64,000 nt of DNA from CAVPTL01 sp963727235 (GCA_963727235.1 CAVSFZ010000026.1:195357-259356); one strand, 5' to 3'. Shown: positions 48,675 to 60,569, counted from the stretch's first letter. Made by a program: numbers and translations. The notes: generated by a model not told the origin, from the sequence alone.

Positions 48675-50078
48675 ATGGCTGCAGATCACGCCCAGCTCCA
48701 AGAGACGGCCAAGCGCCACCTGCTGATGCACTTCACCCGTCAGAGCGCGTACCAGACGGAGGATGTCCCGGTGATCAGCCACGGCGAGGGCTGCTGGCTG
48801 TACGACACCAAGGGCAAGAAGTACTTCGACGGGCTCTCAGGGCTGTTCTGCACCCAGATCGGGTACAGCTTCGGCGCGGAGCTGGGCGAGGTCGCCGCCA
48901 AGCAGATGGAGCGGCTTCCGTTCTACATCAACTGGAACTACGCCCACCCGCCCGTGATCGAATTGGCCGGGGAGATCTCCAAGCTGGCGCCGGGCAACCT
49001 CAACCGAACGTTCTTCGTCTCGGGCGGCTCGGAGGCCAACGAGGCCATCATCAAGCTGGTCAAGCAGTACCACCAGCTGCACGGCTTTCGCAACCGGTAC
49101 AAGATGATCGCCCGCCGGATCGCCTACCATGGCACCACCCTGGGTGCCCTCTCGCTGACCGGGATCTCGGCCATCAAGACGCCGTTCGAGCCGTTGATGC
49201 AGGGCGTCCACCACGTCTCCAACACCAACTCCTACCGGCGCCCGGAGGGCGAGACCGAGGCCGAGTTCACGGCCTTTTTGCTGGATGAGCTGCGCGGCGT
49301 GATCGAGCAGGAGGATCCCGAGACGGTGGCGGCGGTGTTCATGGAGCCGGTGCAGAACTCCGGCGGCACCTTCACGCCGCCCGCGGGCTACTACCAGGGT
49401 GTGCGCGAGCTGTGCTCCGAGTACGGCATCCTGCTGGTTGCCGACGAGGTGATCTGCGCGTTCGGACGGCTGGGCTACTGGTTCGGCTCGGAGCGCTACG
49501 ACATCCGCCCCGACATCATCACCTTCGCCAAGGGCATCGGCTCCGCCCATGTGCCGCTGGGCGGTGTGCTGATGACCGACGACGTGGCGGCTCCGTTCCT
49601 CGAGGGCACCGCCATGTTCAACCACGGCATCACCTACGGCGGCCACCCCGTGTGCACCGCGGTGGCGCTCAAGAACCTCGAGATCATGAAACGCGAGCGG
49701 GTGCTCGAGAACGTGCTCGAAAACGAGTCGTACTTCAAGTCGGTGCTGGACGACCTCGGCACCAAGCCGATCGTGGGCGACGTGCGCGGCGCCGGGTACT
49801 TCATGTCGCTGGAGCTGGTGAAGGACAAGGAGACCAAGCAGACCTTCAGCGATGACGAGGCCGAGCACCTGCTGCGCGGGTTCCTCTCGGGCCGCCTGTA
49901 CGAGTCGGGTCTGATCTGCCGGGCGGACGACCGCGGCGACCCGGTGATCCAGCTGTCGCCTCCGCTGATCGCGACCCGCCCCGACCTGGACTACATCCAC
50001 GACGTGCTGGACACCGTCCTGGACGAAGCCTGGGTCGAGATGACTCGCGGCCGCAGCCGTGAGACCGTCGCGACCTGA
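48675..50078 (+). CDS. Class III aminotransferase, omega-amino acid:pyruvate type
   Basis: 467 residues; ATG 48675 follows GAAAGGA. Motifs include GCWLYDTKGKKYFDGLSGLF (near 40), VSGGSEANEAIIKLVKQYH (near 116), YHGTTLGALSLTG (near 150), ADEVICAFGRLG (Asp, near 258) and cofactor Lys in ITFAKGIGSAHVPLGGV (near 288). The style is that of beta-alanine:pyruvate, taurine:pyruvate or putrescine/spermidine aminotransferases. Its 3' end overlaps the PucR gene by 20 bases, so they are co-transcribed. Substrate not determinable from sequence alone. Confidence 0.88.
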   Translation: MAADHAQLQETAKRHLLMHFTRQSAYQTEDVPVISHGEGCWLYDTKGKKYFDGLSGLFCTQIGYSFGAELGEVAAKQMERLPFYINWNYAHPPVIELAGEISKLAPGNLNRTFFVSGGSEANEAIIKLVKQYHQLHGFRNRYKMIARRIAYHGTTLGALSLTGISAIKTPFEPLMQGVHHVSNTNSYRRPEGETEAEFTAFLLDELRGVIEQEDPETVAAVFMEPVQNSGGTFTPPAGYYQGVRELCSEYGILLVADEVICAFGRLGYWFGSERYDIRPDIITFAKGIGSAHVPLGGVLMTDDVAAPFLEGTAMFNHGITYGGHPVCTAVALKNLEIMKRERVLENVLENESYFKSVLDDLGTKPIVGDVRGAGYFMSLELVKDKETKQTFSDDEAEHLLRGFLSGRLYESGLICRADDRGDPVIQLSPPLIATRPDLDYIHDVLDTVLDEAWVEMTRGRSRETVAT

Positions 50079-51216
50079 CCGGCAGACGTTGCTGACCGTT
50101 GCCGACATCCTGGGGCTGGACGAGCTCGAGCTGACATTGGTGGCCGGGGCCGAGCGGGTGTCGGCGCCGGTGCGCTGGGTGCACAGCTCCGAGCTGGCCG
50201 ACCCCACCCCCTGGCTGCGGGGAAGCGAGCTGCTCCTGACCACCGGCCGCCCGCTGGAGGCTGACGCTCAGCGGTTCGTCGAGCTGCTGGCCCAAAGCGG
50301 ACTCGCAGGGCTGGGGCTGGGACTCGGGTTCGGCTTCGAGGAGTGCCCCGCCGAAGCCCGGGCGGCCGCCGACCGGCTGGGCTTCCCCGTGTTCACGATT
50401 CCCTATGAGATCCCCTTCATCGCGATCACCGAGGCGGTCTTCACCGGCCTCTCGAACCAGCGGGTGGCCGAGACCGAGCGCCGGCTGGCCGGCGACTTGG
50501 TGGAGGCCATCGTGGCCGGAGAGATCAGCGCCCGGGAGCTCCGCCGCCGCACCCGCGCCTTCGGGCTGCGAGGCACCCTGCCGCTGACGTTCGTGATGCT
50601 GCGGGCAGACGGCAGCGGTACCCACGCGCTCGCGCGCGTCGCCGACGCCGTCGCCGGTGCGGGGCCGACCAGCGTGCGCGACGGGATCGCGGCCGTACTG
50701 ATCGAGGCACCCGACGACGCGGCAGCCGAGGCCCGAGCGGCCGAGCTGCTGGAGACCACGGCGGCTGTCGCCGCCGGGGTGGGTCGTGTCCGTGACCAAC
50801 CCGACCAGCTGCCACGCTGCTATGACGAGGCCCTGTACGCGCTGGACGCACACCCGCCGGGAGCGAGCCCGGCGGTGGCCACCTTCCGCGAGCTCGGCTC
50901 GATGCAGCTGCTTCTGTCGCTGCAGGACGAGCGTGCCATCGAGCTCTACTGCGATGCGGTGCTGGGACCGCTGGTCACCCACGACGCGGTGCACGGCTCC
51001 GAGCTGATCGAGACGCTGCGGGCCTACATCGAAGCCAACGGCCGCTGGGCCGAGGCAGCGGCCGCGATGCACGTCCACCGACACACGCTGCGCTACCGGG
51101 TGCGCAAGATCGAGCAGCTGACCGGGCGGGATCTATCCGCCGCCCGCGACCGCATGGAGCTGTGGCTGGCACTGCGGGCCGATCAGCTCAGCCGCAGGCT
51201 GGAGCCGGTCGGTTGA
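50059..51216 (+). CDS. PucR family transcriptional regulator
   Basis: 385 residues from GTG 50059. The N-terminal PucR domain has TVADILGLDELELTLVAG and RWVHSSELADPTPWLRGSELLLTTG. The C-terminal helix-turn-helix is LIETLRAYIEANGRWAEAAAAMHVHRHTLRYRVRKIEQLTG. PucR-type proteins control purine, GABA or amine breakdown genes. Embedded between an omega-aminotransferase and a saccharopine-dehydrogenase-like gene, it is the likely local activator of this operon and perhaps of the divergent GabT-like gene. Confidence 0.9.
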   Translation: MRPSRPDRQTLLTVADILGLDELELTLVAGAERVSAPVRWVHSSELADPTPWLRGSELLLTTGRPLEADAQRFVELLAQSGLAGLGLGLGFGFEECPAEARAAADRLGFPVFTIPYEIPFIAITEAVFTGLSNQRVAETERRLAGDLVEAIVAGEISARELRRRTRAFGLRGTLPLTFVMLRADGSGTHALARVADAVAGAGPTSVRDGIAAVLIEAPDDAAAEARAAELLETTAAVAAGVGRVRDQPDQLPRCYDEALYALDAHPPGASPAVATFRELGSMQLLLSLQDERAIELYCDAVLGPLVTHDAVHGSELIETLRAYIEANGRWAEAAAAMHVHRHTLRYRVRKIEQLTGRDLSAARDRMELWLALRADQLSRRLEPVG

Positions 51217-52361
51217 GCGTTGTCTCCGTGGTGGGGGCGGCCGGCATCATCGGCCCGGCGATCGTGGCAACCCTGGCCGAGCACGACGCCGTGACCGAGA
51301 TTCGCTGCCTCGACATCAATCCCGAGCGGGCCGCCGAGGTGGCGGCCCGGTACGGGACAGGCAAGGCCGGCGCCGATTTCCTGGACATCCGCGACCCGGA
51401 CGCTGCCGCGGCCACGCTGGCCGGCTCGAGCCTCTTGCTGAACACGGCCGCGTATCGCATCAACCTGGATGCGATGCGGGCCGCACTGCAGGCCGGCTGC
51501 CACTATCTCGATCTGGGCGGGCTGTTCCACATCACCGGCGAGCAGCTCGAGCTGGACGCCCAGTTCCGCCAGGCCGGGCTGCTGGCCGTGCTGGGCATGG
51601 GCTCGACTCCCGGCAAGACCAACGTGATGGCCGCCCGGGCGGTGGAGCTGCTGGGCGGGCAGGTCGAGACGATCGTGGTCGGTGCCGCCGGGCGTGACCC
51701 CAACCCGCCGGCCGGCCCACTGGTCGCGCCCTATGCCGTGGACACGATCCTGGACGAGCTGTCAATGCCCACCCCGGTTGTGCGCGACGGGGTGGTCACC
51801 TACCTCGAGCCGATGTCCGATGCCGGCGTGGTCGAATTCGGCGATCCCATCGGCCCCGCCTCCACGATCTACACCATCCACTCCGAGCAGGCCACCTTCC
51901 CCCGCTCGTTTGGCGCCCGCCAAGTCAGCTTCCAGCTGTCGCTCAACCCGGCCTTCCTCGAGCGGATCCGGCTGCTCACCGACCTCGGCCTGGCGTCCAC
52001 GACGGCCGTGGACGTCCACGGCCAGAGCGTCGTACCCCGGTCGGTGCTGCTGGCACTGCTGGCGCGCCTGCCGCGCACCTCACCCAGCCTGGAGGCATTC
52101 GGCATCCATCGCATCGAGGCATACGGCGACCGCGGCACGGCGGTGGTCGAATGCATCACCCGCCCGGTGCCGAGGCTCGAGTTCGGCGGCGGGGTGCTGT
52201 CCACGGCGTGTCCCCCGGCGGTGGTTGCGAACATGATCGTGGCCGGGGAGCTCGACCATCGCGGTGTGCTTCCCAGCGAGCAGGCGGTGCCGTTCGGCCC
52301 GCTGTTCGAGCGACTCGAGCGCTACGGCGTCTCGGTCACCGAGTCGTTCACCCCAGCTTGA
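51213..52361 (+). CDS. Saccharopine dehydrogenase-like oxidoreductase
   Basis: 382 residues from TTG 51213, overlapping the PucR stop (TTGA). The N-terminal Rossmann fold is VVSVVGAAGIIGPAIVATLAEH with an acidic LDINPERA at the end of strand 2, suggesting NAD. GCHYLDLGGLFHITGEQLEL (near residue 105) and GMGSTPGKTNVMAARAVELLGG (near 130) are typical of the saccharopine-reductase group. Such enzymes join or split amino acid-keto acid adducts such as saccharopine. With two omega-aminotransferases nearby, a lysine, polyamine or diamine route is plausible. The last 14 bases overlap the convergent ATP-grasp gene. Confidence 0.82.
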   Translation: MSVVSVVGAAGIIGPAIVATLAEHDAVTEIRCLDINPERAAEVAARYGTGKAGADFLDIRDPDAAAATLAGSSLLLNTAAYRINLDAMRAALQAGCHYLDLGGLFHITGEQLELDAQFRQAGLLAVLGMGSTPGKTNVMAARAVELLGGQVETIVVGAAGRDPNPPAGPLVAPYAVDTILDELSMPTPVVRDGVVTYLEPMSDAGVVEFGDPIGPASTIYTIHSEQATFPRSFGARQVSFQLSLNPAFLERIRLLTDLGLASTTAVDVHGQSVVPRSVLLALLARLPRTSPSLEAFGIHRIEAYGDRGTAVVECITRPVPRLEFGGGVLSTACPPAVVANMIVAGELDHRGVLPSEQAVPFGPLFERLERYGVSVTESFTPA

Positions 52362-53826
52362 ACGCGAACGGGTCGAGCGGTGGCCGCTCCAGTTCGGATT
52401 CCACCGGCTTGCCGGCGTAGTGGCTCTTGATCCCGTTGATCCACGTATGGCAGCGTTCGGTCAGCCGATGATCGGAGGTCTGCATGCGCCCGCGTGTGAC
52501 CAGCACTCCCAGGTCCGCACCTTTGTAGCGATAGTCCCCGGGTGCGGCGACGCGCAGATAGAACGCCTCTGACTCGTCGATGATGGAGTGCCAGTCGTGA
52601 GCCCACCGGCGGAAGCGAAACTGACCGTTCTCATCCAGGTGCCAGATTCCGGTGCGCGGAGCGCGAGTGAGCAACTCCACCCGATCCTCTGTCTCTTTGA
52701 TGATCAACTGACTCCACTCGTCGTCGGCGGCCAGTCGTGACCATCGTGCGTTGATCTCGTCGACGTCGATCTCATAGTCGACGTCGAGGTACTCGAGTAG
52801 ATGGAACAGAAACAACGGCATATCAGCATATGCGGCAAGTGTTACATGAGTGATCGGTGACAATCCCGACACGCGCGGATTGAGCTCGCCGAGATACAAC
52901 TCTCCGGTATCGACGTCCAGCAGGTAGTCGACCTCGAAGAAGCCTTTGTAGCCCTCCTTGGCCAACTCCGCTCCCAGCCGCTGGGTCATCTTGGATGCCT
53001 TCTTGCGCTGCTTCTCGGACAGCACGGCGGGAAAGATGTCGTTGCCGCACCAGCCGCCCGCGTACGGGGTCAACTCGGGGTAGCCCACCAGTGACGCCAC
53101 ATACGGGCCCACCAACGTGCCGTACTTCGTGATCACCGCCTCGACACACACTTCCAGCGGGCGGATTCGCTTCATCACCTTCAGCTGCTCCCCCGCCATC
53201 GCCTTGGAGTGCTTATCCCAGTCCGCGCTCGAGTTGATGAAGTACGTGGTGCGTCCCGAGTCGCCGTAGGGCGTCTGGACGACCAGCTGGTCGCCCAGGC
53301 CGGCGTCATCGGCCAGCTTCCTCAGGTCGGTGAAGCTCCCCGCCCGGCCGAGCACGTTGGGCACGCTGGGCACACGTGCGCGGTTCCCGATCTTGGTCGT
53401 GACGATCTTGGAGTCGAGCCGCCCCCGCAGCTTCGCCGAGGGATGAATCACTTCCAGCCCCGCCTCGGCTGCCAGCACCTCGGTGCGCTCGTCGAACATC
53501 ACAAAGCACGCCTTGCCGGTGGGTCCGTGGCTGTGGATGAAGTCGATGACCTGCTTGTGCCCGAGCAGGTAATTACAGATCTCCTCCATGGAGTTGAACT
53601 CGCGCGCGTCGCGCTCCCCAGGTACGAACACACGAGGATGCCCGCCCTCGTAGGAGTCGAAGTAGGTTACGTAGTAGAGATTCTGCACCCATCGGTCGAG
53701 CCCCATGAGGTTGAACGCGGTGGGTGACACAAAGTACACAGGTGTCTGATTCGTGCGCAGGAACGCACGGATCTCTGAGATGCCCTTGAGATGAGGGCGA
53801 TCACGCTTCTTCTTGCTCTTGCCCAT
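52348..53826 (-). CDS. ATP-grasp domain protein of unknown ligase function
   Basis: 492 residues. The N terminus is very basic (GKSKKKRDRPHLKG). The carboxylase-like ATP-grasp fold shows QTPYGDSGRTTYFI (glycine-rich loop, near residue 190), GYKGFFEVDYLLDVDTGELYLGELNPRVSG (Mg-binding Glu/Asn, near 290-320). A C-terminal domain of about 130 residues has no recognised match. ATP-grasp enzymes join a carboxylate to an amine or other nucleophile using ATP. The small basic DNA-binding-like protein upstream (gap 28 bp) is probably co-transcribed. Likely annotated elsewhere as biotin-carboxylase-like, but no biotin partner is present. Confidence 0.8.
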   Translation of the reverse strand: MGKSKKKRDRPHLKGISEIRAFLRTNQTPVYFVSPTAFNLMGLDRWVQNLYYVTYFDSYEGGHPRVFVPGERDAREFNSMEEICNYLLGHKQVIDFIHSHGPTGKACFVMFDERTEVLAAEAGLEVIHPSAKLRGRLDSKIVTTKIGNRARVPSVPNVLGRAGSFTDLRKLADDAGLGDQLVVQTPYGDSGRTTYFINSSADWDKHSKAMAGEQLKVMKRIRPLEVCVEAVITKYGTLVGPYVASLVGYPELTPYAGGWCGNDIFPAVLSEKQRKKASKMTQRLGAELAKEGYKGFFEVDYLLDVDTGELYLGELNPRVSGLSPITHVTLAAYADMPLFLFHLLEYLDVDYEIDVDEINARWSRLAADDEWSQLIIKETEDRVELLTRAPRTGIWHLDENGQFRFRRWAHDWHSIIDESEAFYLRVAAPGDYRYKGADLGVLVTRGRMQTSDHRLTERCHTWINGIKSHYAGKPVESELERPPLDPFAFKLG

Positions 53827-53854
53827 TTCTGCTCGCCCCCCCGGCTCGCGCGAG

Positions 53855-54262
53855 CTATCCGAGCAGCTTCTTCACGCCGTCCAAACGTGACCGAAGCTCT
53901 TTGACCTCGGCGCCCTGAGCCTTGACCGCGTCGGCAAGCGCTTCGACGCTCGCAACCAGCTGAGCCGCCAGCGCATCGATGTCGCCGCCGCCGGTCGCCG
54001 CCCGGCGGTTGCGGGTCGACCGGGGCCGTCCGCCCTTGGAGGCGGCCGTTCGCGGCTTGCGCTCAGGGCTTGCCTTGCGCTTCCGCAGAGAGCCCCCGGC
54101 GCGCTTGCGCGCGACCCGGTAATAGTTCGCGGCCACCGTCCCCGCCTGCCGCCCCGACTGCTTGGAGATCTCAGCGAAGGCCTGCGTGCGATTCATGCCG
54201 TCCGCCACAAGCTTTTCTACCTGATCATAAATTTGCTCACCGATTACGCCTGACCGCGGCAT
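53855..54262 (-). CDS. Small basic protein with HTH-like N terminus and C-terminal coiled coil
   Basis: 135 residues; ATG 54262 follows GAGG by six bases. Residues 1-55 resemble a helix-turn-helix (GMNRTQAFAEISKQSGRQAGTVAANYYRVARK). Residues 56-95 are a Lys/Arg/Ser/Pro-rich tail like those of nucleoid proteins, and residues 96-135 form heptads (IDALAAQLVASVEALADAV). It looks like a DNA-binding, chromatin-type protein of actinobacteria. It is divergent from the leuA leader and upstream of the ATP-grasp gene. Confidence 0.7.
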   Translation of the reverse strand: MPRSGVIGEQIYDQVEKLVADGMNRTQAFAEISKQSGRQAGTVAANYYRVARKRAGGSLRKRKASPERKPRTAASKGGRPRSTRNRRAATGGGDIDALAAQLVASVEALADAVKAQGAEVKELRSRLDGVKKLLG

Positions 54263-54396
54263 GTTTCACCTCATTGTTGTTAGCGAAGACCTGGAGGAGC
54301 ATTTATACACGAAATCCCCTGCAAGCGATTGCGGCGGCCGGCCGTTCGCGGTGCCCGCGACGCTCGCGGTTGACGAATCGGAGAGCCTCCCCTACC
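54263..54396. other. Divergent promoter region between the basic protein and the leu leader
   Basis: About 130 bases with an AT-rich block (TTTATAC near 54302) followed by GC-rich sequence. It must hold the leu/ilv promoter, but no clear -35/-10 pair stands out beyond this block. Confidence 0.35.
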
Positions 54397-54528
54397 ATGT
54401 GCCCCACGATGTTTGCAGCTTGCCCGAATCAGGAGATCGCAGCCCGCTCGTTCTTGAGCGGGCGTCCTGTCGGGGCATCGCTGCGGCCTTCCTCGCTTCT
54501 GCTCGGCCTCGTGCTCCTCGCCCGGTAG
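54397..54528 (+). CDS. Putative leucine leader peptide of the leu/ilv operon
   Basis: A short frame in the leuA leader, with in-frame ATGs at 54397 and 54409, ends in PSSLLLGLVLLAR and TAG 54526-54528. Six of the last ten residues before the final Ala-Arg are Leu or Val, with five Leu. The Leu codons lie in the 5' half of a hairpin that also spans the stop codon. This is the layout expected for translational attenuation by leucyl-tRNA supply. The rest of the peptide is not conserved in appearance. No clear ribosome site precedes either ATG, so the true start is open. Confidence 0.5.
   Translation: MCPTMFAACPNQEIAARSFLSGRPVGASLRPSSLLLGLVLLAR
54442..54463 (+). other. Leader hairpin 1 (GCCCGCTC / GAGCGGGC)
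   Basis: Perfect 8-bp stem with a six-base loop, inside the leader-peptide frame and upstream of its Leu codons. It could be a pause or anti-terminator element. Confidence 0.5.
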
Positions 54529-54534
54529 GGCGAG
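54517..54534 (+). other. Leader hairpin 2 (CTCGCCC / GGGCGAG) spanning the leader stop codon
   Basis: Perfect 7-bp stem, loop GGTA. Its 5' arm contains the last Leu codon and the Ala codon and its 3' arm starts at the last base of the TAG. A ribosome stalled at the Leu codons would melt it. Confidence 0.55.
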
Positions 54535-54547
54535 CTACTGCACCCAC

Positions 54548-54564
54548 GCGCCGGGTACCGGCGC
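54548..54564 (+). terminator. Leader hairpin 3 (GCGCCGG / CCGGCGC), possible attenuator
   Basis: Perfect 7-bp GC stem with loop GTA, 14 bases after hairpin 2 and about 65 bases before leuA. No T-run follows. Confidence 0.45.
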
Positions 54565-54628
54565 ATACGCCGAAGCTCACAGGGAGAGGTGCGCCCGCAT
54601 CTCCCCCAGATCGAGGAGGATGCACGAC

Positions 54629-56182
54629 ATGAGTTCAGACGACCCCACCGGACGGGACACCGTCCGCATATTCGACACGACCTTGCGAGACGGCGAGCAA
54701 TCGCCGGGAATCGCATTGAACGCCCACGAAAAGATCGAGATTGCCCGCCAGCTGGAGCGGCTGGGCGTGGACATCATCGAGGCCGGTTTTGCCATCTCCT
54801 CGCCAGGCGAGGTGGAGGGTATCCGCGCCGTCAGCCAGGCCGTGGAGTGCACCGTTGCCTCGCTGGCACGGACAAATCTCGAGGACGTCGACGCCTGCAT
54901 CGAGGCACTACAGGATGCCAGGAATCCGCGGATTCACGTCTTCATCGCAACGTCGGATATTCATATGGAACACAAGTTGCGGATGACCCGGGACGAGGTG
55001 ATCGAGGGTGCCGACGCCGCCGTCCGCAAGGCCAAGGCGTTCTGCTCTGACGTGGAGTTCTCATGCGAAGACGCCACCCGCTCGGACATCGACTTCATGG
55101 CACAGGTGGTGCGTACCGCGATCGCCGCCGGCGCAACCACCATCAACATTCCCGACACCGTCGGATACACGGTCCCGGAGGAGTACGTCGAGATCCTGAC
55201 GGGTCTGCGCGAGCGCGTCGAGGAGCTCGAGGGTGTGATCCTGTCGGTTCATTGTCACGACGATCTGGGCCTGGCTGTTGCGAACTCGATGGCCGGAGTT
55301 CAGGCCGGAGCACGCCAGGTCGAATGCACCATCAACGGAATCGGTGAGCGCGCCGGGAACGCCTCCATGGAGGAGATTGTGATGCTTCTGGCGACGCGCA
55401 AACCGCGCTTCGGCCTGCGCACCAACATCAATACCAAAGAGATCGTGCGCACCTCCCGATTGGTGTCACGGTTGACTGGTTACGTGGTGCAACCGAATAA
55501 GGCCATCGTGGGTCGTAATGCGTTTGCGCACGAGGCCGGGATTCATCAGCACGGCGTGTTGGCGAACCGCCGCACGTACGAGATCATGGACGCCGAGTCG
55601 GTCGGGCTGCACGGATCGGACATCGTGCTGGGCAAGCACTCCGGCCGCCACGCGCTGCGCCAGGCCTTCGCCGACCTCGGCTTTACCATCGAAGGTGAGG
55701 AGCTGAAGCAGGCGTTCGTACACTTCAAGGCGATCGCCGACCGCAAAGGCAAGATCACCTCGCTCGACCTGGAGGCGATCGCGTCCGATTCGCTGCGTGA
55801 ACGCAAGCAGCTGTACCGGTTGGTGTCACTCGCGATCTCGACCCGCACCGGTGAGCGGGCCACGGCCGAGGTGACGATTGCCGACTCCGAGGGCGAGCAG
55901 ACCGCGGTTGGCACCGGCGATGGGCCGGTCGACGCCGCCTTCGCCGCGATCAACAATCTGATGGACATCCCCGTGACCCTGGTCGAATACACCATCAGCG
56001 CGGTCACCGGCGGCGCGGACGCGCTCGGAGAGGTGCGCATCGTGGTCGAGTCTCACGGCCGCATCTTCACCAGCCAAGCCGTCTCCACCGACGTGACCGA
56101 GGCCTCCACTGAGGCATACTTGCGGGCCTGCGCCCACGCCAAGGCAGCCACCGAGCCTGAACAGGCGCCGATAGGAGTGTGA
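54629..56182 (+). CDS. leuA: 2-isopropylmalate synthase
   Basis: 517 residues. AGGAGG directly abuts an in-frame ATG at 54620, so the next ATG at 54629, nine bases from it, is the better start. The HMGL-like TIM barrel begins with VRIFDTTLRDGEQSPG (Arg/Asp of the active site); metal ligands are in VHCHDDLGLAVANS (near 203) and NGIGERAGN (near 236). FAHEAGIHQHGVL (near 300) is typical of LeuA. The C-terminal domain (about 390-510) is the leucine-sensing LeuA dimer domain. It condenses 2-ketoisovalerate with acetyl-CoA, the first leucine-specific step, and heads an operon with leuB and ilvBNC. Confidence 0.95.
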   Translation: MSSDDPTGRDTVRIFDTTLRDGEQSPGIALNAHEKIEIARQLERLGVDIIEAGFAISSPGEVEGIRAVSQAVECTVASLARTNLEDVDACIEALQDARNPRIHVFIATSDIHMEHKLRMTRDEVIEGADAAVRKAKAFCSDVEFSCEDATRSDIDFMAQVVRTAIAAGATTINIPDTVGYTVPEEYVEILTGLRERVEELEGVILSVHCHDDLGLAVANSMAGVQAGARQVECTINGIGERAGNASMEEIVMLLATRKPRFGLRTNINTKEIVRTSRLVSRLTGYVVQPNKAIVGRNAFAHEAGIHQHGVLANRRTYEIMDAESVGLHGSDIVLGKHSGRHALRQAFADLGFTIEGEELKQAFVHFKAIADRKGKITSLDLEAIASDSLRERKQLYRLVSLAISTRTGERATAEVTIADSEGEQTAVGTGDGPVDAAFAAINNLMDIPVTLVEYTISAVTGGADALGEVRIVVESHGRIFTSQAVSTDVTEASTEAYLRACAHAKAATEPEQAPIGV

Positions 56183-57262
56183 TGACCACCACGCCACGAC
56201 CAATCCCCATCGTCGCCTGTCTTGCCGGTGACGGCGTCGGCCCCGAGGTGATGGCCGAGGCCGGCCGTGTGATCGATGCCGTCTCGACCCTCTTCGGCGT
56301 GCGCGTGCGGCAGGTGCACCTGCCGTTCGGCGGTGAAGCCATCGACCGTCACGGCGACCCCTTCCCCGCTCACGTCCGCGCTGCCGTGCGGGCGTCTGAC
56401 GCGGTGCTGCTGGGCGCCGTCGGCGGACCTCGCTGGGAGACCTCCTCGACCCGCCCCGAGCAAGGCCTGCTCGACCTCCGCAAGGAGCTTGACACCTTCG
56501 CCAACCTGCGGCCGGTGCGCCAGGGCGACATCGACCTGATCGTCGTGCGGGAGCTCACCGGCGGCCTGTACTTCGGCAAGAAGGCGCTCACCGAGGATGC
56601 CGCCTCGGACATGTGCTCCTACACACGGGAGCAGATCGAGCGGGTCACACGATGGGCGTTTCGGCTGGCCCGGCGGCGCAGCGGCCGAGTGGTGAGCGTG
56701 GACAAGGCGAACGTGCTGGCCACCTCCAAGCTGTGGCGGTCGGTGGTCACCGAACTGCACGCCGCCGAGGCGCCTGAGCTGACGCTCACGCATGAGCTGG
56801 TCGACTCGTTCGCGATGAACCTGGCAACCGTGCCGTCTCGCTACGACGTGATCCTGACCGAGAACCTCTTCGGCGACATCCTGTCCGACCTGGCCGCGGC
56901 GGTCGGCGGCGGATTGGGCCTGGCTCCATCGGCGTCGCTCAGCGACCAGACGCCGGGAATCTTCGAGCCGGTGCACGGCTCCGCCCCCGACATCGCGGGT
57001 CAGGGGGCAGCCAACCCGATCGCCATGATCCTGTCGGTGGCGATGATGTTCACCTACGGCCTCGACCGGCGTGACATCGGCCGCTCGATCACCGAGGCCA
57101 CGGACGCGGTGCTGGCCCGCGGCGTCTCCACCGCAGACCAGATCCACGGCGGCCGCGCGTACACCACGTGGGAGGTCGGCCAGGAGGTCTGCGCCGAGCT
57201 GCCGCACCACGCGACTGCCGGAGCAGAGTTCGCCGACCAGCCGTATTCTGAACCGATCGTCC

Positions 57263-57270
<8 letters not shown>
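56182..57270 (+). CDS. leuB: 3-isopropylmalate dehydrogenase
   Basis: 362 residues from ATG 56182, overlapping the leuA TGA (TGATG); a GTG three bases earlier is possible. CLAGDGVGPEVMAEA at the N terminus, LRKELDTFANLRPVR (substrate Arg residues, near 95), SVDKANVLATSKLWR (catalytic Lys, near 173), DVILTENLFGDILSDLAAA (metal Asp, near 218) and EPVHGSAPDIAGQG (NAD loop, near 265) are all present. It oxidises and decarboxylates 3-isopropylmalate in leucine synthesis. leuC and leuD are not in the window. Confidence 0.95.
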
Positions 57271-59010
<1,740 letters not shown>

Positions 59011-59011
<1 letters not shown>

Positions 59012-59522
59012 TGAGCAGCTTCCACACGCTCTCGGTGCTGGTGCACAACCGCCCCGGCGTGCTCACGCGGTGCGCCGGGCTGTTCGCCCGCCGCGGATTC
59101 AATATCGATTCGCTTGCGGTCGGTCCCACCGAGGATCCCACCCGCAGCCGGATCACGATCCGGGTCGACTGCGCCCAGCATTCGGTCGATCAGGTCACCA
59201 AGCAGCTGTACAAGCTGGTCGACGTGCTCAAGGTGCAGGAGCTCGGCGAAACCGCAGTGCAGCTGGAGCTGACCATGATCAAGGTCGAATCGACGCCGGA
59301 GCGGCGACCGGAGATCATCGGGCTGGCCGAGGTGTTCGAGGCCCGGGTGGTCGACGTCGGGCCTTCTGCGATTACCTTCGCATGCGTCGGCGCCCCCGAC
59401 CGCCTGCAGGCGCTGGAGGAACTGCTCTCCCCGTACGGGATTCGAGAGCTCGTCCGCACCGGCCGGATCGCGCTCGACCGAGACGGCGAGCTTCAGACAC
59501 GTAAACGAATGAGGGTGGTTGC

Positions 59523-59526
<4 letters not shown>
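59011..59526 (+). CDS. ilvN: Acetolactate synthase small regulatory subunit
   Basis: 171 residues, the standard length of the ACT plus C-terminal domain form. The ACT domain is HTLSVLVHNRPGVLTRCAGLFARRGFNIDSLAVGPTED (residues 4-41); ERRPEIIGLAEVFEARVVDVG begins the second domain. It confers valine feedback control and activates the large subunit. Overlaps ilvB by one base and ilvC by four (ATGA). Confidence 0.95.
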
Positions 59527-60548
<1,022 letters not shown>

Positions 60549-60569
60549 GCGGCGTACCCAGCCTCACTG

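Noticed and set aside
54263..54628. T-box riboswitch upstream of leuA
   Set aside because: No T-box consensus (AGGGTGGNACCGCG) is visible; the Leu-rich leader frame and hairpins explain the region better.
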